Assembly: GCA_964019135.1 (NCBI GenBank)
Contig: OZ025255.1
Coordinates: forward strand, 4,526,001 to 4,590,000
Origin: Arenicola marina
Taxonomy: Eukaryota; Annelida; Polychaeta; Arenicolidae
DNA length: 64,000 bases
Reading direction: 5' to 3'
Shown: positions 1-13,700 of the stretch, piece after piece
How positions within the stretch are numbered: the first letter of the stretch is position 1
How the letters are laid out: each line of letters starts with the position of its first letter
Program-made: the position numbers and the translations under genes
Notes under the pieces: generated by a model
What the model was told of the DNA's origin: nothing
Databases searched by the model: none
Seen by the model: the letters and a program-made list of their open reading frames with translations, nothing else

Positions 1-470
1 GACGTCAGTACTACATGTACAATGTGTCACCGCCCTGGCGTCAGTACTGCATGTACACTGTGTCACCGCCCTGACGTCAGTACCACATGTACACAGTGTC
101 ACCGCCCTGACGTCAGTACTACATGTACACTGTGTCACCGCCCTGGCGTCAGTACTACATGTACACTGTGTCACCGCCCTGACGTCAGTACTACATGTAC
201 AATGTGTCACCGCCCTGAGGTCAGTACTACATGTACAATGTGTCACCGCCCTGACGTCAGTACTACATGTACACTGTGTCACCGCCCTGACGTCAGTACT
301 ACATGTACAAGTTGTCACCGACCTGACGTCAGTACTACATGTACACTGTGTCACCGCCCTGGCGTCAGTACTACATTTACACTGTGTCACCGCCTTGACG
401 TCAGTACAATATGTACAATGTGTCACCGCCCTGACGTCAGTACTACATGTACACTGTGTCACCGCCCTGA
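1..470. repeat. U0, partial unit at the left edge
   Basis: Thirteen monomers lie before the first marker; the unit starts outside the window. The first 360 bp match about 3473-3830 in U1, including GAGGTCAG at 217 and a CAG variant near 96. The remainder, with CATTTAC and CAGTACAATATG near 376-411, matches a different part of U1 (about 1181-1230). U0 is therefore a mosaic. It lacks the AAGATG pre-marker signature found before most markers. Confidence 0.9.
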
Positions 471-3400
471 CGTCAGACTACATGTACAATGTGTCACCGC
501 TGTACAATGTGTCACCGCCCTGACGTCAGTACTACATGTACAAGGTGTCACCGCCCTGGCGTCAGTACTACATGTACAATGTGTCACCGCCCTGACGTCA
601 GTACTACATGTTCAATGTGTCACCGCCCTGACGTCAGTACTACATGTACAATGTGTCACCGCCCTGACGTCAGTACTGCATGTACAAGGTGTCACCGCCT
701 TGACGTCAGTACTACATGTACACTGTGTCACCGCCCTGACGTCAGTACTACATGTACACTGTGTCACCGCCCCGACGTCAGTACTACATGTACACTGTGT
801 CACCGCCCTGACGTCAGTACTACATGTACACTGTGTCACCGCCCTGACGTCAGTACTATATGTACACTGTGTCACCGCCCTGACGTCAGTACTACATGTA
901 CACTGTGTCACCGCCCTGACGTCAGTACTATATGTACACTGTGTCACCGCCCTGACGTCAGTACTACATGCACACTGTGTCACCGCCCTGACGTCAGTAC
1001 TACATGTACACTGTGTCACCGCCCCGACGTCAGTACTACATGTACACTGTGTCACCGCCCTGACGTCAGTACTGCATGTACACTGTGTCACCGCCCTGAC
1101 GTCAGTACTACATGTACAAGGTGTCACCGCCCTGACGTCAGTACTACATGTACAATGCGTCACCGCCCTGACGTCAGTACTACATTTACACTGTGTCACC
1201 GCCTTGACGTCAGTACAATATGTACAATGTGTCACCGCCCTGACGTCAGTACTACATGTACACTGTGTCACCGCCCTGACGTCAGTACTGCATGTACAAC
1301 GTGTCACCGCCCCAACGTCAGTACTACATGTACAAGGTGTCACCGCCCTGTCGTCAGTACTACATGTACAAGCTGTCACCGCCCTGACGTCAGTACTACA
1401 TGTACACTGTGTCACCGCCCTGGCGTCAGTACTACATGTACAAGAAGTCACCGCCCTGACGTCAGTACTACATGTACACAGTGTCACCGCCCTGACGTCA
1501 GTACTACATGTACAATGTGTCGCCGCCCTGACGTCAGTACTACATGTACACTGTGTCACCGCCCTGACGTCAGTACCACATGTACACTGTGTCACCGCCC
1601 TGACGTCAGTACTACATGTACAATGTGTCACCGCCCTGACGTCAGTACTACATGTACAATGTGCCACCGCCCTGACGTCAGTACTACATGTACACTGTGT
1701 CACCGCCCTGACGTCAGTACTACATGTACAATGTGCCACCGCCCTGACGTCAGTACTACATGTACAATGTGTCACCGTCCTGACGTCAGTACTACATGTA
1801 CATTGTGTCACCGCCCTGACGTCAGTACTACATGTACACTGTGTCACCGCCCTGACGTCAGTACTACATGTACAATGTGTCACCGCCCTGACGTCAGTAC
1901 TACATGTACACTGTGTCACCGCCCTGACGTCAGTACTACATGTACACTGTGTCACCGCCCTGACGTCAGTACTGCATGTACACTGTGTCACTGCCCTGAC
2001 GTCAGTACTACATGTACACTGTGTCACCGCCCTGACGTCAGTACTACATGTACAATGTGTCACCGCCCTGACGTCAGTACTACATGTACACTCTGTCACC
2101 GCCCTAACGTCAGTACTACATGTACAATGCGTCACCGCCCTGACGTCAGTACTACATTTACACTGTGTCACCGCCTTGACGTCAGTACAATATGTACAAT
2201 GTGTCACCGCCCTGACGTCAGTACTACATGTACACTGTGTCACCGCCCTGGCGTCAGTACTACATGTACAAGAAGTCACCGCCCTGACGTCAGTACTACA
2301 TGTACACAGTGTCACCGCCCTGACGTCAGTACTACATGTACAATGTGTCGCCGCCCTGACGTCAGTACTACATGTACACTGTGTCACCGCCCTGACGTCA
2401 GTACCACATGTACACTGTGTCACCGCCCTGACGTCAGTACTACATGTACAATGTGTCACCGCCCTGACGTCAGTACTACATGTACAATGTGTCACCGCCC
2501 TGACGTCAGTACCACATGTACACTGTGTCACCGCCCTGACGTCAGTACTACATGTACAATGTGTCACCGCCCTGACGTCAGTACTACATGTACACTGTGT
2601 CACCGCCCTGACGTCAGTACTACATGTACAATGTGTCACCGCCCTGACGTCAGTACTACATGTACACTGTGTCACCGAACTGACGTCAGTACTACATGTA
2701 CACTGTGTCACCGCCCTGACGTCAGTACTACATGTACACTGTGTCACCGCCCTGACGTCAGTACTACATGTACAAGGTGTCACCGCCCTGACGTCAATAC
2801 TACATGTGCACTGTGTCACCGCCTTGACGTCAGTACTACATGTACACTGTGTCACCGCCCTGACGTCAGTACTACATGTACAAGTTCTCACCGACCTGAC
2901 GTCAGTACTACATGTACACTGTGTCACCGCCCTGACGTCAGTACTACATGTACAAGGTGTCACCGCCCTGACGTCAGTACTACATGTACACTGTGTCACC
3001 GCCCTGACGTCAGTACTACATGTACAATGTGTCACCGCCCTGACGTCAGTACTACATGTACACTGTGTCACCGCCCTGACGTCAGTACTACATGTACACT
3101 GTATCACCACCCTGACGTCAGTACTACATGTACACTGTGTCACCGCCCTGACGTCAGTACTACATGTACAAGTTGTCACCGACCTGACGTCAGTACTACA
3201 TGTACACTGTGTCACCGCCTGACGTCAGTACTGCATGTGCACTGTGTCACCGCCCTGACGTCAGTACTACATGTACACTGTGTCACCGCCCTGACGTCAG
3301 TACTACATGTACAATGTGTCACCGCCCTGAGGTCAGTACTACATGTACAATGTGTCACCGCCCTGACGTCAGTACTACATGTACACTGTGTCACCGCCCT

Positions 3401-4374
3401 GACGTCAGTACTACATGTACAATGTGTCACCGCCCTGAGGTCAGTACTACATGTACAATGTGTCACCGCCCTGACGTCAGTACTACATGTACAATGTGTC
3501 ACCGCCCTGGCGTCAGTACTGCATGTACACTGTGTCACCGCCCTGACGTCAGTACCACATGTACACAGTGTCACCGCCCTGACGTCAGTACTACATGTAC
3601 ACTGTGTCACCGCCCTGGCGTCAGTACTACATGTACACTGTGTCACCGCCCTGACGTCAGTACTACATGTACAATGTGTCACCGCCCTGAGGTCAGTACT
3701 ACATGTACAATGTGTCACCGCCCTGACGTCAGTACTACATGTACACTGTGTCACCGCCCTGACGTCAGTACTACATGTACAAGTTGTCACCGACCTGACG
3801 TCAGTACTACATGTACACTGTGTCACCGCCCTGGCGTCAGTACTACATGTACACTGTGTCACCGCCCTGGCGTCAGTACTACATGTACAAGTTGTCACCG
3901 ACCTGACGTCAGTACTACATGTACACTGTGTCACCGCCCTGACGTCAGTACTACATGTACACTGTGTCACCGCCCTGGCGTCAGTACTACATGTACAAGT
4001 TGTCACCGACCTGACGTCAGTACTACATGTACACTGTGTCACCGCCCTGGCGTCAGTACTACATGTACACTGTGTCACCGCCCTGGCGTCAGTACTACAT
4101 GTACACTGTGTCACCGCCCTGACGTCAGTACTACATGTACACTGTGTCACAGCCCTGACGTCAGTACTACATGTACAATGTGTCACCGCCCTGACGTCAG
4201 TACTACATGTACACTGTGTCAAAGCCCTGGCGTCAGTACTACATGTACACTGTGTCACCACCCTGACGTCAGTACTACATGTACAAGGTGTCACCGCCCC
4301 GACGTCAGTACTACATGTGCAAGATGTCACCGCCCTGATGTCAGTACTACATGTACACTGTGTCACCGCCCTGA
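471..4374. repeat. U1, 3,904-bp higher-order unit
   Basis: The unit spans 109 monomer positions. It has an 18-bp loss just after the marker (near 501) and a single C lost from the CCC run near 3218. Private variants are GAGGTCAG at 3329, 3437 and 3689, and the CATTTAC/CAATATG pair near 1181 and 2153, exactly 972 bp (27 monomers) apart. The following AGAAGTCACC monomers at 1441 and 2269 are 828 bp apart. The two halves are thus copies of one block, differing by four monomers. Confidence 0.92.
3215..3221. other. Single-base loss in U1
   Basis: The usual ACCGCCCTGACG reads ACCGCCTGACG here. It is one of only two 1-bp losses that are not part of a boundary marker. It accounts for the extra missing base in the U1 length (36 x 109 minus 20). 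Confidence 0.9.
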
Positions 4375-7300
4375 CGTCAGACTACATGTACAATGTGTCA
4401 CCGCTGTACAATGTGTCACCGCCCTGACGTCAGTACTACATGTACAAGGTGTCACCGCCCTGGCGTCAGTACTACATGTACAATGTGTCACCGCCCTGAC
4501 GTCAGTACTACATGTACAATGTGTCACCGCCTTGACGTCAGTACTACATGTACAATGTGTCACCGCCCTGACGTCAGTACTGCATGTACAAGGTGTCACC
4601 GCCTTGACGTCAGTACTACATGTACACTGTGTCACCGCCCTGACGTCAGTACTACATGTACACTGTGTCACCGCCCCGACGTCAGTACTACATGTACACT
4701 GTGTCACCGCCCTGACGTCAGTACTACATGTACACTGTGTCACCGCCCTGACGTCAGTACTATATGTACACTGTGTCACCGCCCTGACGTCAGTACTACA
4801 TGTACACTGTGTCACCGCCCTGACGTCAGTACTATATGTACACTGTGTCACCGCCCTGACGTCAGTACTACATGTACACTGTGTCACCGCCCTGACGTCA
4901 GTACTACATGTACACTGTGTCACCGCCCCGACGTCAGTACTACATGTACACTGTGTCACCGCCCTGACGTCAGTACTACATGTACACTGTGTCACCGCCC
5001 TGACGTCAGTACTACATGTACACTGTGTCACCGCCCTGACGTCAGTACTGCATGTACAACGTGTCACCGCCCCAACGTCAGTACTACATGTACAAGGTGT
5101 CACCGCCCTGTCGTCAGTACTACATGTACAAGCTGTCACCGCCCTGACGTCAGTACTACATGTACAAGAAGTCACCGCCCTGACGTCAGTACTACATGTA
5201 CACAGTGTCACCGCCCTGACGTCAGTACTACATGTACAATGTGTCACCGCCCTGACGTCAGTACTACATGTACATTGTGTCACCGCCCTGACGTCAGTAC
5301 TACATGTACACTGTGTCACCGCCCTGACGTCAGTACTACATGTACAATGTGTCACCGCCCTGACGTCAGTACTACATGTACACTGTGTCACCGCCCTGAC
5401 GTCAGTACTACATGTACAATGTGTCACCGCCCTGACGTCAGTACCACATGTACACTGTGTCACCGCCCTGACGTCAGTACTACATGTACAATGTGTCACC
5501 GCCCTGACGTCAGTACTACATGTACACTGTGTCACCGCCCTGACGTCAGTACTACATGTACAATGTGTCACCGCCCTGACGTCAGTACTACATGTACACT
5601 GTGTCACCGCCCTGACGTCAGTACTACATGTACACTGTGTCACCGCCCTGACGTCAGTACTACATGTACACTGTGTCACCGCCCTGACGTCAGTACTACA
5701 TGTACAAGTTGTCACCGACCTGACGTCAGTACTACATGTACACTGTGTCACCGCCCTGACGTCAGTACTACATGTACACTGTGTCACCGCCCTGACGTCA
5801 GTACTACATGTACAAGTTGTCACCGACCTGACGTCAGTACTACATGTACACTGTGTCACCGCCCTGGCGTCAGTACTACATGTACACTGTGTCACCGCCC
5901 TGACGTCAGTACTACATGTACACTGTGTCACCGCCCTGGCGTCAGTACTACATGTACAAGTTGTCACCGACCTGACGTCAGTACTACATGTACACTGTGT
6001 CACCGCCCTGGCGTCAGTACTACATGTACACTGTGTCACCGCCCTGGCGTCAGTACTACATGTACAAGAAGTCACCGCCCTGACGTCAGTACTACATGTA
6101 CACAGTGTCACCGCCCTGACGTCAGTACTACATGTACAATGTGTCGCCGCCCTGACGTCAGTACTACATGTACACTGTGTCACCGCCCTGACGTCAGTAC
6201 CACATGTACACTGTGTCACCGCCCTGACGTCAGTACTACATGTACAATGTGTCACCGCCCTGACGTCAGTACTACATGTACAATGTGTCACCGCCCTGAC
6301 GTCAGTACTACATGTACACTGTGTCACCACCCTGACGTCAGTACTACATGTACAATGTGCCACCGCCCTGACGTCAGTACTACATGTACAATGTGTCACC
6401 GCCCTGACGTCAGTACTACATGTACATTGTGTCACCGCCCTGACGTCAGTACTACATGTACACTGTGTCACCGCCCTGACGTCAGTACTACATGTACAAT
6501 GTGTCACCGCCCTGACGTCAGTACTACATGTACACTGTGTCACCGCCCTGACGTCAGTACTACATGTACAATGTGTCACCGCCCTGACGTCAGTACCACA
6601 TGTACACTGTGTCACCGCCCTGACGTCAGTACTACATGTACAATGTGTCACCGCCCTGACGTCAGTACTACATGTACACTGTGTCACCGCCCTGACGTCA
6701 GTACTACATGTACAATGTGTCACCGCCCTGACGTCAGTACTACATGTGCACTGTGTCACCGCCCTGACGTCAGTACTACATGTACACTGTGTCACCGCCC
6801 TGACGTCAGTACTACATGTACACTGTGTCACCGCCCTGACGTCAGTACTACATGTACAAGTTGTCACCGACCTGACGTCAGTACTACATGTACACTGTGT
6901 CACCGCCCTGGCGTCAGTACTACATGTACACTGTGTCACCGCCCTGACGTCAGTACTACATGTACACTGTGTCACCGCCCTGGCGTCAGTACTACATGTA
7001 CAAGTTGTCACCGACCTGACGTCAGTACTACATGTACACTGTGTCACCGCCCTGGCGTCAGTACTACATGTACACTGTGTCACCGCCCTGGCGTCAGTAC
7101 TACATGTACACTGTGTCACCGCCCTGACGTCAGTACTACATGTACACTGTGTCACAGCCCTGACGTCAGTACTACATGTACAATGTGTCACCGCCCTGAC
7201 GTCAGTACTACATGTACACTGTGTCAAAGCCCTGGCGTCAGTACTACATGTACACTGTGTCACCGCCCTGACGTCAGTACTACATGTACAAGGTGTCACC

Positions 7301-7379
7301 GCCCCGACGTCAGTACTACATGTGCAAGATGTCACCGCCCTGATGTCAGTACTACATGTACACTGTGTCACCGCCCTGA
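4375..7379. repeat. U2, 3,005-bp higher-order unit
   Basis: The unit is 84 monomer positions minus 1 and 18 bp; the 18-bp loss is near 4405. The early part carries CTATATG variants near 4760 and 4830. The trio ACGTGTCACC, CCCAACGTCAG and CTGTCGTCAG follows at about 5040-5125. It ends with the standard signature: CACAGCCC near 7153, CAAAGCCCTGG near 7227 and GCAAGATG near 7323. Confidence 0.92.
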
Positions 7380-7412
7380 CGTCAGACTACATGTACAATG
7401 TGTCACCGCTAT
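7380..7412. repeat. Unit-boundary marker monomer (example of 28)
   Basis: This monomer lost the T at position 9, so CAGTACTAC became CAGACTAC, and it carries C34T and C35A so that GCCCTG became GCTATG. The same combination occurs at 28 sites, starting at 471, 4375, 7380, 10763, 15370, 18753, 21488, 24727, 28613, 30729, 33565, 36509, 37336, 38793, 40088, 42445, 43272, 44729, 46024, 48057, 53024, 54391, 56460, 57215, 60238, 61857, 62396 and 63079. In 26 of the 28 the preceding monomers are also shared: GTCAAAGCCCTGG, then AAGGTGTCACC, then GTGCAAGATG with TGATGTCA. A single origin followed by copying explains this best. Confidence 0.95.
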
Positions 7413-10400
7413 GACGTCAGTACTACATGTACAATGTGTCACCGCCCTGACGTCAGTACTACATGTACAAGGTGTCACCGCCCTGGCGTCAGTACTACAT
7501 GTACAATGTGTCACCGCCCTGACGTCAGTACTACATGTACAATATGTCACCGCCCTGACGTCAGTACTACATGTACAATGTGTCACCGCCCTGACGTCAG
7601 TACTGCGTGTACAAGGTGTCACCGCCTTGACGTCAGTACTACATGTACACTGTGTCACCGCCCGGACGTCAGTACTACATGTACACTGTGTCACCGCCCC
7701 GACGTCAGTACTACATGTACACTGTGTCACCGCCCTGACGTCAGTACTACATGTACACTGTGTCACCGCCCTGACGTCAGTACTATATGTACACTGTGTC
7801 ACCGCCCTGACGTCAGTACTACTTGTACACTGTGTCACCGCCCTGACGTCAGTACTATATGTACACTGTGTCACCGCCCTGACGTCAGTACTACATGTAC
7901 ACTGTGTCACCGCCCTGACGTCAGTACTACATGTACACTGTGTCACCGCCCCGACGTCAGTACTACATGTACACTGTGTCACCGCCCTGACGTCAGTACT
8001 GCATGTACACTGTGTCACCGCCCTGACGTCAGTACTACATGTACACTGTGTCACCGCCCCGACGTCAGTACTACATGTACACTGTGTCACCGCCCTGACG
8101 TCAGTACTACATGTACACTGTGTCAACGCCCTGACGTCAGTACTACATGTACACTGTGTCACCGCCCTGACGTCAGTACTACATGTACACTGTGTCACCG
8201 CCCTGACGTCAGTACTACATGTACAATGTGTCACCGCCCTGACGTCAGTACTACATGTACACTGTGTCAACGCCCTGACGTCAGTACTACATGTACACTG
8301 TGTCACCGCCCTGACGTCAGTATTACATGTACACTGTGTCACCGCCCTGACGTCAGTACTACATGTACAAGTTGTCACCGACCTGACGTCAGTACTACAT
8401 GTACACTGTGTCACCGCCCTGACGTCAGTACTACATGTACAATGTGTCACAGCCCTGACGTCAGTACTACATGTACAAGGTGTCACCGCCCTGACGTCAG
8501 TACTACATGTACACTGTGTCACCGCCCTGACGTCAGTACTACATGTACAATGTGTCACAGCCCTGACGTCAGTACTACATGTACAAGGTGTCACCGCCCT
8601 GACGTCAGTACTACATGTACAATGTGTCACCGCCCTGACGTCAGTACTACATGTACATTGTGTCACCGCCCTGACGTCAGTACTACATGTACACTGTGTC
8701 ACCGCCCTGACGTCAGTACTACATGTACAATGTGTCACCGCCCTGACGTCAGTACTACATGTACACTGTGTCACCGCCCTGACGTCAGTACTACATGTAC
8801 AATGTGTCACCGCCCTGACGTCAGTACCACATGTACACTGTGTCACCGCCCTGACGTCAGTACTACATGTACAATGTGTCACCGCCCTGACGTCAGTACT
8901 ACATGTACACTGTGTCACCGCCCTGACGTCAGTACTACATGTACAATGTGTCACCGCCCTGACGTCAGTACTACATGTACACTGTGTCACCGCCCTGACG
9001 TCAGTACTACATGTACACTGTGTCACCGCCCTGACGTCAGTACTACATGTACAATGTGTCACCGCCCTGACGTCAGTACTACATGTACACTGTGTCACCG
9101 CCCTGACGTCAGTACTACATGTACACTGTGTCACCGCCCTGACGTCAGTACTACATGTACACTGTGTCACCGCCCTGACGTCAGTACTACATGTACAAGT
9201 TGTCACCGACCTGACGTCAGTACTACATGTACACTGTGTCACCGCCCTGGCGTCAGTACTACATGTACACTGTGTCACCGCCCTGACGTCAGTACTACAT
9301 GTACACTGTGCCACCGCCCTGGCGTCAGTACTACATGTACAAGTTGTCACCGACCTGACGTCAGTACTACATGTACACTGTGTCACCGCCCTGGCGTCAG
9401 TACTACATGTACACTGTGTCACCGCCCTGGCGTCAGTACTACATGTACAAGAAGTCACCGCCCTGACGTCAGTACTACATGTACACAGTGTCACCGCCCT
9501 GACGTCAGTACTACATGTACAATGTGTCGCCGCCCTGACGTCAGTACTACATGTACACTGTGTCACCGCCCTGACGTCAGTACCACATGTACACTGTGTC
9601 ACCGCCCTGACGTCAGTACTACATGTACAATGTGTCACCGCCCTGACGTCAGTACTACATGTACAATGTGTCACCGCCCTGACGTCAGTACTACATGTAC
9701 ACTGTGTCACCACCCTGACGTCAGTACTACATGTACAATGTGCCACCGCCCTGACGTCAGTACTACATGTACAATGTGTCACCGCCCTGACGTCAGTACT
9801 ACATGTACATTGTGTCACCGCCCTGACGTCAGTACTACATGTACACTGTGTCACCGCCCTGACGTCAGTACTACATGTACAATGTGTCACCGCCCTGACG
9901 TCAGTACTACATGTACACTGTGTCACCGCCCTGACGTCAGTACTACATGTACAATGTGTCACCGCCCTGACGTCAGTACCACATGTACACTGTGTCACCG
10001 CCCTGACGTCAGTACTACATGTACAATGTGTCACCGCCCTGACGTCAGTACTACATGTACACTGTGTCACCGCCCTGACGTCAGTACTACATGTACAATG
10101 TGTCACCGCCCTGACGTCAGTACTACATGTACACTGTGTCACCGCCCTGACGTCAGTACTACATGTACACTGTGTCACCGCCCTGACGTCAGTACTACAT
10201 GTACACTGTGTCACCGCCCTGACGTCAGTACTACATGTACAAGTTGTCACCGACCTGACGTCAGTACTACATGTACACTGTGTCACCGCCCTGGCGTCAG
10301 TACTACATGTACACTGTGTCACCGCCCTGACGTCAGTACTACATGTACACTGTGTCACCGCCCTGGCGTCAGTACTACATGTACAAGTTGTCACCGACCT

Positions 10401-10762
10401 GACGTCAGTACTACATGTACACTGTGTCACCGCCCTGGCGTCAGTACTACATGTACACTGTGTCACCGCCCTGGCGTCAGTACTACATGTACACTGTGTC
10501 ACCGCCCTGACGTCAGTACTACATGTACACTGTGTCACAGCCCTGACGTCAGTACTACATGTACAATGTGTCACCCCCCTGACGTCAGTACTACATGTAC
10601 ACTGTGTCAAAGCCCTGGCGTCAGTACTACATGTACACTGTGTCACCGCCCTGACGTCAGTACTACATGTACAAGGTGTCACCGCCCCGACGTCAGTACT
10701 ACATGTGCAAGATGTCACCGCCCTGATGTCAGTACTACATGTACACTGTGTCACCGCCCTGA
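7380..10762. repeat. U3, 3,383-bp unit, near-identical to U5
   Basis: Ninety-four monomers minus 1 bp. It aligns without indels to U5 (15370-18752) with only scattered single-base differences, for example AATATG at about 7542, GCGTGT near 7605, CCCGGACG near 7662 and CACTGTG versus CATTGTG near 8153. It contains CAACGCC variants near 8124 and 8269 and a TATTACATG near 8321 that are also found in U5 and U7. Confidence 0.92.
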
Positions 10763-13700
10763 CGTCAGACTACATGTACAATGTGTCACCGCTATGACGT
10801 CAGTACTACATGTACAATGTGTCACCGCCCTGACGTCAGTACTACATGTACAAGGTGTCACCGCCCTGGCGTCAGTACTACATGTACAATGTGTCACCGC
10901 CCTGACGTCAGTACTACATGTACAATGTGTCACCGCCCTGACGTCAGTACTACATGTACATTGTGTCACCGCCCTGACGTCAGTACTACATGTACACTGT
11001 GTCACCGCCCTGACGTCAGTACTACATGTACAATGTGTCACCGCCCTGACGTCAGTACTACATGTACACTGTGTCACCGCCCTGACGTCAGTACTACATG
11101 TACAATGTGTCACCGCCCTGACGTCAGTACCACATGTACACTGTGTCACCGCCCTGACGTCAGTACTACATGTACAATGTGTCACCGCCCTGACGTCAGT
11201 ACTACATGTACACTGTGTCACCGCCCTGACGTCAGTACTACATGTACAATGTGTCACCGCCCTGACGTCAGTACTACATGTACACTGTGTCACCGCCCTG
11301 ACGTCAGTAGTACATGTACACTGTGTCACCGCCCTGACGTCAGTACTACATGTACACTGTGTCACCGCCCTGACGTCAGTACTACATGTACAAGTTGTCA
11401 CCGACCTGACGTCAGTACTACATGTACACTGTGTCACCGCCCTGGCGTCAGTACTACATGTACACTGTGTCACCGCCCTGACGTCAGTACTACATGTACA
11501 CTGTGTCACCGCCCTGGCGTCAGTACTACATGTACAAGTTGTCACCGACCTGACGTCAGTACTACATGTACACTGTGTCACCGCCCTGGCGTCAGTACTA
11601 CATGTACACTGTGTCACCGCCCTGGCGTCAGTACTACATGTACAAGAAGTCACCGCCCTGACGTCAGTACTACATGTACACAGTGTCACCGCCCTGACGT
11701 CAGTACTACATGTACAATGTGTCGCCGCCCTGACGTCAGTACTACATGTACACTGTGTCACCGCCCTGACGTCAGTACCACATGTACACTGTGTCACCGC
11801 CCTGACGTCAGTACTACATGTACAATGTGTCACCGCCCTGACGTCAGTACTACATGTACAATGTGTCACCGCCCTGACGTCAGTACTACATGTACACTGT
11901 GTCACCACCCTGACGTCAGTACTACATGTACAATGTGCCACCGCCCTGACGTCAGTACTACATGTACAATGTGTCACCGCCCTGACGTCAGTACTACATG
12001 TACATTGTGTCACCGCCCTGACGTCAGTACTACATGTACACTGTGTCACCGCCCTGACGTCAGTACTACAAGTACAATGTGTCACCGCCCTGACGTCAGT
12101 ACTACATGTACACTGTGTCACCGCCCTGACGTCAGTACTACATGTACAATGTGTCACCGCCCTGACGTCAGTACCACATGTACACTGTGTCACCGCCCTG
12201 ACGTCAGTACTACATGTACAATGTGTCACCGCCCTGACGTCAGTACTACATGTACACTGTGTCACCGCCCTGACGTCAGTACTACATGTACAATGTGTCA
12301 CCGCCCTGACGTCAGTACTACATGTACACTGTGTCACCGCCCTGACGTCAGTACTACATGTACACTGTGTCACCGCCCTGACGTCAGTACTACATGTACA
12401 CTGTGTCACCGCCCTGACGTCAGTACTACATGTACAAGTTGTCACCGACCTGACGTCAGTACTACATGTACACTGTGTCACCGCCCTGGCGTCAGTACTA
12501 CATGTACACTGTGTCACCGCCCTGACGTCAGTACTACATGTACACTGTGTCACCGCCCTGGCGTCAGTACTACATGTACAAGTTGTCACCGACCTGACGT
12601 CAGTACTACATGTACACTGTGTCACCGCCCTGGCGTCAGTACTACATGTACACTGTGTCACCGCCCTGGCGTCAGTACTACATGTACACTGTGTCACCGC
12701 CCTGACGTCAGTACTACATGTACACTGTGTCACAGCAATGACGTCAGTACTACATGTACAATGTGTCACCGCCCTGACGTCAGTACTACATGTACACTGT
12801 GTCAAAGCCCTGGCGTCAGTACTACATGTACACTGTGTCACCGCCCTGACGTCAGTACTACATGTACACTGTGTCACCGCCCTGACGTCAGTACTACATG
12901 TACACTGTGTCACCGCCCTGACGTCAGTACTACATGTACACTGTGTCACCGCCCCGACGTCAGTACTACATGTACACTGTGTCACCGCCCTGACGTCAGT
13001 ACTGCATGTACAACGTGTCACCGCCCCAACGTCAGTACTACATGTACAAGGTGTCACCGCCCTGTCGTCAGTACTACATGTACAAGCTGTCACCGCCCTG
13101 ACGTCAGTACTACATGTACAAGAAGTCACCGCCCTGACGTCAGTACTACATGTACACAGTGTCACCGCCCTGACGTCAGTACTACATGTACAATGTGTCG
13201 CCGCCCTGACGTCAGTACTACATGCACACTGTGTCACCGCCCTGACGTCAGTACTACATGTACACTGTGTCACCACCCTGACGTCAGTACTACATGTACA
13301 ATGTGCCACCGCCCTGACGTCAGTACTACATGTACAATGTGTCACCGCCCTGACGTCAGTACTACATGTACATTGTGTCACCGCCCTGACGTCAGTACTA
13401 CATGTACACTGTGTCACCGCCCTGACGTCAGTACTACATGTACAATGTGTCACCGCCCTGACGTCAGTACTACATGTACACTGTGTCACCGCCCTGACGT
13501 CAGTACTACATGTACAATGTGTCACCGCCCTGACGTCAGTACCACATGTACACTGTGTCACCGCCCTGACGTCAGTACTACATGTACAATGTGTCACCGC
13601 CCTGACGTCAGTACTACATGTACACTGTGTCACCGCCCTGACGTCAGTACTACATGTACAATGTGTCACCGCCCTGACGTCAGTACTACATGTACACTGT

